A stretch of DNA of 64,000 bases from Phytophthora sp. 'mugwort'. Taxonomy: Eukaryota > Oomycota > Peronosporomycetes > Peronosporales > Peronosporaceae. Where the stretch lies: the NCBI GenBank assembly GCA_033558025.1, contig JAUCEF010000005.1, forward strand, positions 7,254,001-7,318,000, read 5' to 3'. Shown here piece by piece: positions 54,890 through 64,000 of this stretch (within the stretch, counting starts at the first letter, position 1; each line of letters begins with the position of its first letter). The translations under genes and the position numbers were made by a program. The notes beneath the pieces were generated by a model, which did no database searches, was not told the DNA's origin, and saw only the letters and a list, made by a program, of their open reading frames with translations.

Positions 54890-55690
54890 TCCGCCGACAT
54901 GACTGCGCGTTTCCTCAACTTTGTGAAAGAATTTTAACAACCCCACGATCGACATCTGGGTAACATGAAATTTGACGACGATGTGCTCCCAATATCGCTG
55001 GATTTCCGGCCAGTTCGTGCGAACTCTAAGCAACCCCCAGGATCGATGGAAGAATGGCCAAGCCCGAGATCCAGCGTCTTATCATTGCTTTGTCCTCGAG
55101 CAGATCTACGACTCCGAGATGGCGTCGCCAGTATTCTTCATTACGAAGCCCAATGGATCGCTGCGCCTCTTGATTGACTTCCGTGGGCTGAACATTGCTG
55201 TGTGTACTACGTGCCGAGAATCCGTGCGATTCCGCTGTTGTCCGGTGCCAGGTGTGTCTCATTTCGACGCTAACATTGGCTATTACGCCAGACGTCTCAA
55301 CGAGAGAGCCGCGCCTACACTGCCTTCTGTCTCGCCTTTGGCAAGTTTCAGTACAAGCGACTCCCCATGCGAATTTCTCCAGCCCCAGACGAGTAACAAG
55401 TTTGCATGGAAAAGATCTTCGGATCTCCCATTTGTCGTCGTTTATCTAGATGATATTGTTGGTGCTCTCCAACAACGAGGAATAGCATCTCGAGCTTCTG
55501 CGTGTGGTTTTTAACGGTTGGTCAAGTGCAACGTCACACTGAATGGAAAAAGTGTCCATTCTCCGCAAGTCAGGGGACTACTTCACTCCACCCTCACCGC
55601 TGAAGGAATCCACCCGCAAGCCAAGAAGATACAAGTAATCCAGCAGATCGTAGTAGCACGCAACAAGAAAGAGCAGCGCCGCTTCCCCGA
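54890..55690 (+). pseudogene. Gypsy reverse transcriptase, degraded
   Basis: Shows SEMASPVFFITKPNGSLRLL then IDFRGLNIAV near 55110-55200, LPFVVVYLDDIVGALQQ near 55425-55470 carrying the YLDD catalytic motif, and AEGIHPQAKKIQVIQQIV near 55600-55650. Several frame shifts and missing pieces (the palm region between) make it non-functional. Confidence 0.85.
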
Positions 55691-55699
55691 ATGATGTTA

Positions 55700-56170
55700 T
55701 ATGGTCCCCGACAAAGTCGCTCTCTATGCTCGGCTGACCCGCTTCACGAGTACCAAAGTCCCTTTCACGTGGCTCTAGAGCGATACGGACGCTTTTCGTG
55801 CTGTCCAGATTTTTTTTGCTGAAGCCGTTCTGCTCACATTCCCCGATTTTGAGCTGCCGTTCCATGTCTATGCGAATGACAGAGGCAAATAACTCGGTGA
55901 CACCGTCATGGACCAAAACCAGATTCTCGCTTATTATTCTCGTACTTTCAAGAAGCACCAAGTGGACTTCACAAGAGTGGATCTCGAACTTCTGTCGATA
56001 CCCTGCGAGTACGTTCAGATGGATCACAAAAAACAGATTTACCCGACTGAGACAAGTTTTCGAGTCATGCGCTGGAAATTGGTGCGCTCTGATTATCGAC
56101 TGTCTCTTCACTACATCAAGAGTGTCAAAAACGTGGGTGCCGACGCATTTTCCCGCATGCGATTTTGATA
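55700..56170 (+). pseudogene. Gypsy RNase H, degraded
   Basis: Pieces include LTFPDFELPFHVYAND near 55830-55880 (the usual TDAS is YAND), QNQILAYYSRTFKKHQ near 55915-55960, VMRWKLVRSDYRL near 56065-56100 and IKSVKNVGADAFSRM near 56115-56160, which matches the KG-x-N-x-V-A-D-A-L-S-R end of gypsy RNase H. Confidence 0.8.
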
Positions 56171-56359
56171 TCACCGAGCAGTCGCAATTGGCCGACGAGA
56201 TTTGTGCTGCGACGGACGAGCCGCCGTGTGTAATGCACGGCCCAGTCATCCGCCAGCATAAAGAGAAGGACGCCATGATTCCGAAGGTCATGTCTGCGTG
56301 CCTGATTGGCAAGAACAATTCCGACTACAAGCTGCTACCTCTTCATGGCTGCACACTCG

Positions 56360-56599
56360 TGTCATATCAGGGCCGAGCGCATCACCAACGGTCTCCGCGA
56401 AGATCTAATCGACTGGTACATCACAACCTCGGGCGCGGTGGTATAGAGCGACAGTACAAGACAATTCGACAGGTCATCTACTGACCAGGGATGGAATCTT
56501 CCATAACCAAGAACGTTAAGGCCTTTCTCACTTGAAAGAAAGCCAAAGTGCACGGTGGCAAGCAAGATACGGTCTCCTGCCACCACGGACTCTCAAAAG
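56360..56599 (+). pseudogene. Gypsy integrase N-terminal zinc-binding part, cut by insertion
   Basis: The frame near 56390-56480 reads LVHHNLGRGGIERQYKTIRQ, matching YHDNLGHPGIERTYKTIRQ-type H-H-C-C domains, with the second His replaced. AKVHGGKQ follows before the hAT-like terminus at 56600. Confidence 0.75.
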
Positions 56600-56612
56600 C
56601 AGGGGTTCGGAT
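56600..56612 (+). repeat. Left inverted repeat of hAT-like element
   Basis: CAGGGGTTCGGAT, exact reverse complement of 61473-61485. Confidence 0.8.
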
Positions 56613-57479
56613 ATCGGCACTTTCAATGGTATCACAGATACTGATCCACTAACAATCGCAGACGAGCTTAGTATCGGATGATCTTGATCCACTGCTGAGA
56701 TCATTTGATACAGATACTGGTATGCAGATACGAGTATTAGATATAACCCCCTCATTCACCGATGTATATCGAGTACATGTGAAATTAATCGCATGTATAT
56801 CGAGTGTACATGTTTTCGGTTTTTTTTAATATAGGAAATGGCTCGGAATTTGAACCCCCCATACATATTCCAAGTTAAGCAACTGGAATTTCCGGCAGTT
56901 GGTTTCCTTTTTTTGTCTCAGATGCACGGGGAAAGGGGTATTGGATATATGTATCCGAGATGTGCAGCGTATGTACTTGTTTTATTCTATGGAAGTCAAA
57001 TCATGTGCAGCGAGGAGACATCTGTGGACGGACGGTGTATACATACTGCAAGCTCCGTCCCGTCTGATGATTTGCAAAATTTCAGTCAGCTGTATCTGTA
57101 AGTTACAGCTGGCTGAAAATATTGCCGCCCTTCGCAGCTGGCAGCCACAAATCATTCCAGAATTTGCCGCGACGAGAGCAGAAGCGAAGAAGCGGGAACA
57201 TGACAGGCGCCCCCGCGTCGTACGCGCTCCGAGATGGCGAAGTATGGTACGTATGTATAGATATGTATGGTGCTATGTGCGGCTGTACTAACTAGGCTGT
57301 TACTGCGCAGATTTGGATGCTGCAGCAGCTAGGGCGGTGCGCATCACCATCAGCAGCAGCCTCGACCACCAACGGGAAAGAACAATGCGTATAAGCTGCG
57401 CAACCGTGAAGTTGCGCAGCGAGTGCATGACGTGGCTGGTGGTGAGAGTACGAGTACGACAAGTGCGAAGAAGCCACAC

Positions 57480-57705
57480 CAGTTAAGAAGCCGATAAATG
57501 CGAAGAAGCCGACGCCACCCAAGAAGCCAACGCCAGCCAAGAAGCCAACTCCAGCCAAGAAGCCGACTTCAGCCGGGAAGCCGACTTTAGCCGAGAAGCC
57601 AACGCCAGCCAAGAAGCCGACTCCAGCCAAGAAAGCGGCGACCGCCAGAAAGTCGAAGACGACCGCCAAGAAGCCGAAAACGACCTCTAAGCAGCCGACC
57701 CCACG
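57480..57705 (+). repeat. 18-bp tandem repeat encoding Lys-Lys-Pro-Thr-Pro-Ala
   Basis: The unit AAGAAGCCAACGCCAGCC is repeated with variation about eight to ten times; the plus strand reads KKPTPAKKPTPAKKPTSAGK, like a histone H1 tail. It lies just 5' of the open N-terminal exon of the piggyBac gene, in a frame that passes into the next region by a shift, so it may have been a basic DNA-binding part of the transposase. Confidence 0.65.
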
Positions 57706-57711
57706 AATCGT

Positions 57712-60399
57712 TTGGGCGCATTCAGCGCCAGCGCGGCTTTGCACGAGTTGGCATCGATGTCGAACAATGCAGCGGTCGAAGCGGATAATGACATTTGTTG
57801 TGACGTGAATTTTTATGTGGATGATGACGTGGATACGGACGATGACGATAGCATATCGGTCGCGCAGGATGGTGAAAATATCACCGTTGACACTACGGAC
57901 GGCGTCGCCTACGTGGCCCTGGACTCTGATATCGATGATGCGGCCGGTCTCAACAGCGACAGAGTTTTTCTTCGAGACGGTGTCACAACGGATGCATTGG
58001 TCGGGAGCGAGACGGAGAGCGACGAAGAGTTTGCCAACATAGATGACGAGCTTTATGCCCAAAGCCAGGACCGTGATGCAGTCCGGAACGTGAAGCATAC
58101 GGCATGGAATTATGGTAAGGAAAATTGGTAAAACATTGGATAATTTATCGTGTTAACCGAGTGTGTTTGGTGTTTGTAGACGTCGAGGCCGATACAACGT
58201 CGGCAAACGAATACCCTGGTTTGTATAAGGGCCCCTCCGGTCTATCGACTATCGTCTTAGAGAGAGCTCAATCTCCTCTCTCAACGTTTTCTTTTTTATG
58301 CCCACCCCCCGTTGCGGGAGGACGTAGCCACGGAAACTAACCGATATTATGGCCAAAGTATTGTAGCCCGAGCTGCAAAGATTCAAGCGGCACAGAAGAA
58401 GCGCAGCGAGAAGGACCCAGTTCAACCCATAGAGCGGAAGAAGGACATACGCGACCGCTTGCGGAACAGGCCGCGGGTGGCGGCGCAAGAGTTAGTGGCA
58501 GTGCTTGGACTGATGGTCGCGCGTATGCTGTGTCCGCACAAGCGGCGTCTAGAATATTATTGGAGTTTACAAGCAAAGCTGCTGTGCCGAAGGACACATT
58601 CGGCGCTTTCATGCCTCGAAACAGATTCGATCACATCATGTCGTCGTTGCACTTTAGCGACAACATGGACCCACCGTGCGAAGAATGATCGGGCTTGGAA
58701 AATCCGACCTGTTGTGGCATGTTTGCAGCGGAGTTTTCGTTGGGGTTACGTGTGTCCCGACATCATCAGTTTCGACGAAGGCATGCTACCTCCGCGATCT
58801 CCATTCAACGGGACACGTGATTTCATGAAAGACAAGCCCCACAAGTGGGGCACGAAGATGTTTCTAACTTGCGACGCAGTAACCGCCTACGCTACTGCCT
58901 AAGGAACGCACTTCTTTATGTATTTTTGCCGCGGAGCTTCGGCTTCGCGGCTGTTGTTTTTGACTAAGTCCAACATGTATACTCGACATACGTGAAGTAA
59001 TTTTGCCATTGAAAACATGTATGCTGTGTAACATGCAGGCTTGAGGTATACTATGGCGTAAAGCAGCACCTGGGGCAGGGACCGCAGACTATTGACGCCA
59101 AGTCGGGCCCTTCTACCGTCTTGCGCAACGTGCGTCTGGTCATCCCCAGGAGCCGATGGGAGCACCACGTAGTGCGATTGATCGCTTCTACAGTAGCGCG
59201 CTCTGTCGATGGAGCCGCCGGCACGAAGGGTCTACACCGTCTGCACGATTCAGACCTCCCGCATCGGCTACGTAGAGGGGGTCATTGACAAGCGCAAGAA
59301 GAAACCCAAGGACGTCGAGAATGGTGCGCTAATGCTGACTAAACACAAGACGGACAAGATCATTACAGATTTGTCCTGGATGGACAGCAAGCCGGTACAT
59401 TTCCTTGCGACCGGCCCGTCAACCAAGATGGTGACAGTGGGTACCTTTTTTTTTGCAGTTGGAATGTCTAACTGACGTACCTGTACCGCCTGCATTAGAT
59501 CGCCGGGTATCGCACAGCGAGGTGCAACGAGTGCTTTGCCCGAAGCTGGTCGCGGACTACCAACGCTGGATGGGCGACGTGGATGTCCACGACCAGCTGC
59601 GGCTTCAAAAGTACTCGTTGCAGCTGTCCTTCGTGCACAAGAAATACTACAAGGCGCTCTTCTTAGGTCTTGTAGACATGGCGCTTGTAAACGCGTACAT
59701 AGTCCACAAGACCCATGCGCAGCAATGCGGAACGCCGCTGATGAAGCGAGAGGAGCTCCCGACGGAACTGAAGGCACAGATGGTGCAGCTGACGGCCGCT
59801 GGGTTCCAGGAGGCCGCCAAGGTAAGTTATCTGCTATAGTAATATTACTTTATGCTTATATTAACTAACTACGACTGACACTCCACAAGACATTGTACCT
59901 CCGGCGACGGCGCGCTCACCACGACTGCGGCGTGCCCGGCAAGAAGGGGAGCACGTCCCGCTGGAAACCCCCAACTTCTACAAGACAGCGGCGGGCGAGA
60001 ACAAGCGCTGCCAGCGAGCGTGCAAGCTGTGTAGTCGGGTTCGGCTGTACATTGCGCGGGCCACTGGTAAGGCGCCGGTGCGAGGCAACAATACCAAGTG
60101 GTATTGCGGTCCGTGCTCAGACGGAACAAACGGTACGAAAACATTAGGTCTGGTTATATTTACAAACTAACGTATGTGCACATGTCGTTTCTACCTATGC
60201 AATATTGTTAGGGCGGGTAGACCTCAACAAGACCTGCTTTCAGGTCTACCACGAAAACTGGAATTGTGGGAGGGATATCCCGCTCGAGTACCAGGAGACG
60301 CGTACGCAGATACGCGCTCCGGGCGGGATGCGCAAGCGTAAGCGCAAGGAAGGCGACCCTGACGAAGGCGACGAAGAAGAGGGGAGTGCGCACGCGTAG
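57712..60399 (+). pseudogene. piggyBac (DDE_Tnp_1_7) transposase, multi-exon, frameshifted
   Basis: Acidic N-terminal exon (57712 to about 58113) is followed by a GTAAGG..TGTAG intron and NEYPGLYKGPSGLS. Then TNRYYGQSIVARAAKIQ and MLCPHKRRLEYYWS, PKDTFGAFMPRNRFDHIM in a shifted frame, and NDRAWKIRPVV, SFDEGMLPPRS (catalytic Asp region) and DFMKDKPHKWGTKMFLTCDA. Later exons give GTIQTSRIGYVEGVI-like sequence, LVADYQRWMGDVDVHDQLRLQKYSLQ (last catalytic Asp), a Cys-rich end (CQRACKLCSRVRLY ... WYCGPC) and NKTCFQVYHENWNCGRDIP before a basic tail and stop at 60397-60399. Frame changes near the C-run at 58303-58311 and around 58560-58680 break it. Upstream Lys/Pro-rich sequence may also have been coding. 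Confidence 0.8.
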
Positions 60400-60759
60400 G
60401 GACAACGTAAGGTTGTGGCATGTCAAAGACAATCTATTCGTTTCGATTTTTACTTGTGTTTTTACCGTTATATGAAGCGATTTTCCTGATGTTACGCCGG
60501 TTCTAATAAAAGGTACAACAAAATGTCAAATGAATATACATGTTGCGAACTACTTTCATTGCAAATAGAGCACACATACCCGCCCCACATGTTCATCTCC
60601 ATAGTAAACGAGTTATAATTAGGAACATCTCACCCTTACACTTCCACATACAAAACCTAACATAGATGAACGCAGCCAGGCATGTATACTCGATACATGC
60701 AGCCCCCCAAAAATAAGTGTCAATTGTGTACGGTGAATGGGGGGGGGTAAGTGTCTTCC

Positions 60760-61098
60760 CTGATGGAAGACAGCTGTGACTCCTCCAGGAGTGTCTTGCA
60801 CTCGAGCCAATGTGCCTTCATTATTGCATTCAATCCTCACCTGCACGTCGCGTTTTTGACCTTTGAAGACTTCAACGCAAAACGGACGGTCCGGATGAAG
60901 GCGCAACATGTGCTTTCGTACATTGGACGCGTTCTGATGTCGCATAAGGCATGCTTTCCATGTTGTCGTTGTCGTGTCGGTGCTTACACATTTTTCCGCA
61001 CATACAAGGCAAATGTGCGTGAAGGGATGACCAGACTGCAATGGGTCATCGGTAGGCTTTCTCAGCTTGTGGATTGAGTTCCAAGCCAACGCAAACAT
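60760..61098 (-). pseudogene. BED-type zinc-finger fragment (hAT transposase N-terminus)
   Basis: Minus-strand frame from 61098 contains HICLVCAEKCVSTDTTTTTW followed by NVRKHMLRLHPDRPF: C-x2-C, then H-x4-H in a spacing and context like BED fingers of hAT transposases. The frame continues to 60619 but beyond about 60750 it is reading the piggyBac end, so that part is not original. The catalytic domain is absent. Confidence 0.55.
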
Positions 61099-61472
61099 GT
61101 TTTGGTTGACGTGCTTAAACTAAAAGAGGGATACCATACTTGTCAAACGACCCCCCGTCGTCAGACCCGTCCCCCTCAACTTTAGATGAAGTCGTCGAAC
61201 CCTCGGAGGGGCCTTCCTCGGGCATGCGCTTTGTGTCTCGGCTTCTATCGGGATGTGGCGTGCAACTGCCGTCGCTAGGCTGATAAAATATACATTATTT
61301 TGAAGTCGTCGAGATTGTAACCTCTGGTTGAAGCATGTGAACACTCTGTAAAGTGTATCAGCTACCTGGATCACTTGGGTATCGTTTGAGCCCGAAGGTA
61401 TCAATGATACTGATCCCGATGCACCTCGCTGGTGATGCGGGATCTGTGTATCAAACGAGTATCTGCAGCTAA

Positions 61473-61485
61473 ATCCGAACCCCTG
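61473..61485 (-). repeat. Right inverted repeat of hAT-like element
   Basis: Minus strand reads CAGGGGTTCGGAT, identical to the left end. Confidence 0.8.
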
Positions 61486-62210
61486 AGTCAGGAGTGTAAA
61501 CTAGTGGGACGTCGTCCACGTCGATCTGATTGGTCCGTACGAAGGTGGATTTTACGGTGTCACCATCATCGATCAGGCTACTAGCCGGCTTGAAGTCGGC
61601 GTGCAACCCACAAGAACGCTTTGGCCACGTCCGGAAATTCGATCGCGAGTGGCTCTGCCGCTACCCACGTCCAGTCCAAGGCGTTCACGATCTGGGTCCC
61701 GAGTTTACGGGCAAAGACTTTCAAGAGAGCTTGGAAAGCTACCGCATCAAGTCCAAACCCATCACGGCGAAGAACCCACAAGCGAACGCGATTTGTGAGC
61801 GCGTCCATCTCGAGCTGCTAAACTTAATCCGTTGCTACCAAAACTAGCAACGATCTGCACTAATCAGCGTTTGCGGTTCGTGCAAGCTACCACAACATTT
61901 TGAACGCATCGCCATGTCAGCTCGAGTTTGAACAAGACATGATCACACGCAAGCCCCACGAAGCAAACTGGAGTTACATCTCGAAGCGTCATTTTGGCGC
62001 CATCTGGTTGAGAATGATCGCGAAAACGACAAACGCATCTCCCACTTTTACAACAGCGACGAACGCGTCCCCAAACAGTTTTGTTCGGAGACTCGTACTG
62101 TCGCCGACGGCCCGTACGCCATTCACGACTGTCCGTGACAATGGTACATCCACGGTTGACAAGGGGGCGATGATGCAACAAGTCAGTATCCGTCGCATCT
62201 TCCTGTGCTA
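61486..62210 (+). pseudogene. Gypsy integrase catalytic core and C-terminus, degraded
   Basis: WDVVHVDLIGPYEGGFYGVT begins near 61507, giving the first catalytic Asp; HDLGPEFTGKDFQESLESY near 61685-61740 has the second; and NPQANAICERVHLELL near 61775-61820 has the Glu. A frame change near 61610 separates the first two. This is the direct continuation of the integrase cut at 56599. Confidence 0.85.
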
Positions 62211-62235
62211 GCCTCACAGGTTCATGGGGGGAGTA

Positions 62236-62520
62236 TGACATGGCTGGTGTAGCCGTCTCCTTGGATGAAACCTGCGACGCGCATTTATCAGTGCGTCAAC
62301 TTCATGATTGCACTTGGTGGACGTTCCCTCAGTAGACCCAACAGTAGTATATCAAAGGTTGCCTTTAGTGGACGAAGGTTGCCTACAAGCCGAGATCAAG
62401 ACCGACGATAGGGATTCAATCTAATACAGCATTCTCTCCATTTTACCATCTACCCCCCAGTGTCCCTTTCAAGCAAAAGCCTTCGGCCTTAGATTGACCC
62501 TATGTCATCCAAGGTCTGTC
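62236..62520 (+). repeat. 3' LTR of gypsy element
   Basis: Same 285-bp length as the 5' LTR and the same landmarks, with substitutions and small indels throughout. It starts right after the polypurine tract GGGGGGAGTA. Confidence 0.85.
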
Positions 62521-63039
62521 CCAGGGGCGATTTGTGATCAAGGACGGAGTAGAGTACTCAAAGGGTGGCAGCACAGTCGTGCACGAGTCACACGACAACG
62601 TGTACAGGCCTGTGTTTTTTTTAACGACCCGAAGCACCGACATATCCTGTATTTAGACTACGGTGGGCATCCTTCACGTTGTTTGAGATGCATACATGTT
62701 AGTTTTGTTTTTATTAATGTTTTTAGTTTCTCAATTAAACTCATTTTTACCCGAAACTGCTCGAGAAGAGCATCCAAAGTTCCGCATACATGTAGCAATT
62801 CCTCATGTCGAATGGCGGGTGTAAAATGTCTTTTTTTACTCTACGATACCACTCCATCCCAAAAATGATATGACGCACGACTCTTTTGCTCGTCTCAAAA
62901 TTGATGTCCTCAATATATGTTAGGTTTAGTTATGGCGCGCAGCCTGTGCTATGCGATGCTGGGACACAATCGCAGCTGTTTCGGGCGTGCATTGAAGGCT
63001 CACGGAAAGTCATCCCTCCCGTTCAAGCTTCGCTTTGGC
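62521..63039. other. Spacer between gypsy element and Tc1 relic
   Basis: About 520 bp, T-rich in the middle, with no supported gene. Short plus-strand protein-like sequence (FVIKDGVEYSKGGSTVVHE) occurs right after the LTR, of unknown origin. Confidence 0.35.
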
Positions 63040-64000
63040 CATGTGACGAGGCTTGAACGCGTTGTCTCCTGCATCCATAATGCACGAGTCCATCGAGTCT
63101 TGAAGGCCCAAGAACACCGCGTAGGGAGGCAGCTCCAAGTAGGCAGCAGTAACAGCATCTACGAGCTCGTCGATGTTGCGCGGAGACCGCAGCCGTTGAC
63201 GTGCTTGGATAGCCGTGAAGAGGTCCAGATCCGAGGTCGGGTGAGTTGGTGCTGGCAGCAGAGCTCGACATCCAGCCCCTGCTGCTTCACCACCGCCGCA
63301 AACCGTGAATCTTCGGGGATGATGTGTGCAGGCGCGTTGTCCTGCCGAACCCGAACGTGAACGCCTTTACCAGCCGAAGGCCATCGCTGGCGGATGGCTG
63401 GGAGTGGATGCTCGATCAGAATCGTGCGGTACGTCTCTTGATCGACGCGACCTTCCTTCGTCTCAATCGCTAGTCGCCTTGTGCAGCTCCGAATGGCGGG
63501 AATGTGGACGACGAATGGCCAGATGCCGAGCTGGGCCGTCAAAGTAAGATCCCGAAGTCGTGTCTTGGTATTGGTATTGCAACTGCGACCAGCATCATCA
63601 CCTCGGTGATGTAGCGCCTCGAGCGAACCTTGCAATGGGGCGCTTCTTCACCAGGAAAGCATGTAGTAGCAACGCTTAACATTTGTCAAATAGAATAAAT
63701 TGATATCTACATGAATGGTGTTATACATACCACTAAAAAGCAGAGACAGAGGCTGCACATGCAAGATGCACCAAGCCACTCTGGCCGCCTTGTTCACGTC
63801 CGTCAGCCGCGGTTTAATGTTGCAGACGGACGCCACGACCTGCCCCCCCCCCCTTCACTTTCACGCGTCGCTGAAGCGTAGCTCTGGGAACGCCACACGC
63901 CGCTGACGCCGACCTGTTTGTACTGCTCTGGTCCAACGGAGTGATGCGCAACTTCTCCAGCTTCGCTGGCAGGTTAAGGAGTGGTCACCCACGCGCATGG
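63040..64000 (-). pseudogene. Tc1/mariner transposase, degraded, running off the right edge
   Basis: Minus-strand pieces in order: KPRLTDVNKAARVAWCILHV near 63760-63830 (end of the DNA-binding part), QLGIWPFVVHIPA near 63500-63545, VHVRVRQDNAPAHIIPEDSR near 63310-63370 with the QDNAPAH motif around the second catalytic Asp, and DELVDAVTAAYLELPPYAVF near 63110-63165. The order and motifs fit a Tc1-like DDE enzyme. Stops and shifts are frequent, including near a 10-base C/G run at 63842-63852. The 5' end lies outside or at the edge of the window. Confidence 0.75.

Larger units (their letters stand above)
56748..60746 (+). mobile_element. piggyBac-type transposon nested in the hAT-like element
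   Basis: Ends are imperfect inverted repeats: CCCCCTCATTCACCG from 56748, and on the minus strand a C-run then CATTCACCG from 60746. Flanks are ATAA on the left and GTAA on the right, each one base from the TTAA that piggyBac duplicates. Inside is one plus-strand piggyBac transposase gene with introns. Length is about 4.0 kb. Confidence 0.7.
56600..61485 (-). mobile_element. hAT-like DNA transposon nested in the gypsy integrase
   Basis: Ends are the exact 13-bp inverted repeat CAGGGGTTCGGAT (56600-56612 and 61473-61485). CAGGGG ends suit the hAT superfamily. Both arms carry GATACTGATCC-like subterminal motifs. The only coding trace is a minus-strand BED-type zinc finger near the right end. 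Subtracting the piggyBac insert leaves about 0.9 kb, so it was a short, deleted element. Flanks read CTCAAAAG and AGTCAGGA, with no clear 8-bp duplication. Confidence 0.65.
53194..62520 (+). mobile_element. Old Ty3/gypsy LTR retrotransposon, split by a nested insertion
   Basis: Two 285-bp LTRs flank an internal region whose order is gag, protease, reverse transcriptase, RNase H, integrase, as in Ty3/gypsy. The integrase is split: its zinc-binding end lies before 56600 and its catalytic core after 61485, with a 4.9-kb DNA transposon between. A purine-rich tract (GGGGGGAG) directly precedes the 3' LTR. Stops and shifts occur in every domain, and the two LTRs differ at many positions, so the copy is ancient. 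A target-site duplication was not recognised. Confidence 0.85.

Noticed and set aside
56748..56763. Reading the CCCCCTCATTCACCG ends as termini of the hAT-like element
   Set aside because: The exact CAGGGGTTCGGAT pair lies outside them and coincides with the break in the gypsy integrase, so the C-run ends fit the inner piggyBac element better.
1..64000. CRISPR arrays, rRNA and tRNA genes, RXLR or Crinkler effector genes
   Set aside because: No regular direct repeats with spacers, no rRNA or tRNA signature recognised, and no ORF with a signal peptide followed by RXLR or LFLAK was found; the organism is eukaryotic.

Overview
This window looks like nuclear DNA of an oomycete (Phytophthora/Peronosporales or a close relative). 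That is inferred from several things together: short GT..AG introns (about 60-95 nt), closely packed genes on both strands, the gene content, and degraded transposons of kinds I associate with oomycete genomes (PIF/Harbinger with a partner ORF, MULE, piggyBac, pogo-like and Tc1-like elements, Ty3/gypsy). No rRNA, tRNA or CRISPR array was found.

Left part (1 to about 28.5 kb) is gene-dense. In order it holds: the 3' end of a large helical protein, possibly an ARF-GEF (+); a coiled-coil protein (-); a small SAP-like protein (+); a GPH/SLC45-type sugar transporter (+); two overlapping multi-exon genes of unknown role (-); a five-exon... in fact four-exon EF-hand protein (-); an SGT co-chaperone (+) that shares a 58-bp divergent promoter with it; a MAM33/p32 mitochondrial acidic protein (-); a METTL23-like methyltransferase (-); a small single-pass membrane protein (+); a large helical-repeat protein (-); a membrane-anchored GH81 beta-1,3-glucanase (-); and an IAH1-like SGNH esterase (-) with a decayed partial copy beside it. 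Exons were rebuilt by hand from splice signals and reading-frame continuity.

Middle (about 28.5 to 46 kb): two phospholipase D-like genes on the minus strand bracket about 12.5 kb of transposon debris. The first PLD copy is frameshifted; the second is intact. Between them lie relics of a pogo-like transposase, a PIF/Harbinger element, a MULE, a Ulp1-type protease and an unrecognised decayed ORF.

Right part (46 to 64 kb) is almost entirely mobile DNA: a 547-bp pogo-like deletion derivative; a 3.1-kb PIF/Harbinger element with 38/39-bp terminal inverted repeats and two convergent genes; degenerate C-rich repeats; an old Ty3/gypsy retrotransposon with two 285-bp LTRs; and, inside its integrase region, a hAT-like element that itself carries a piggyBac element (three levels of nesting). 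A decayed Tc1/mariner transposase runs to the right edge.

The genes are mostly housekeeping or secretion/membrane functions and do not form one pathway. The main large-scale signal is the abrupt change from compact genes to layered transposon decay. I did not find a convincing new multi-gene biological system; the most informative structures are the nested transposons, the two-gene Harbinger element and the PLD pair with an altered first catalytic motif.
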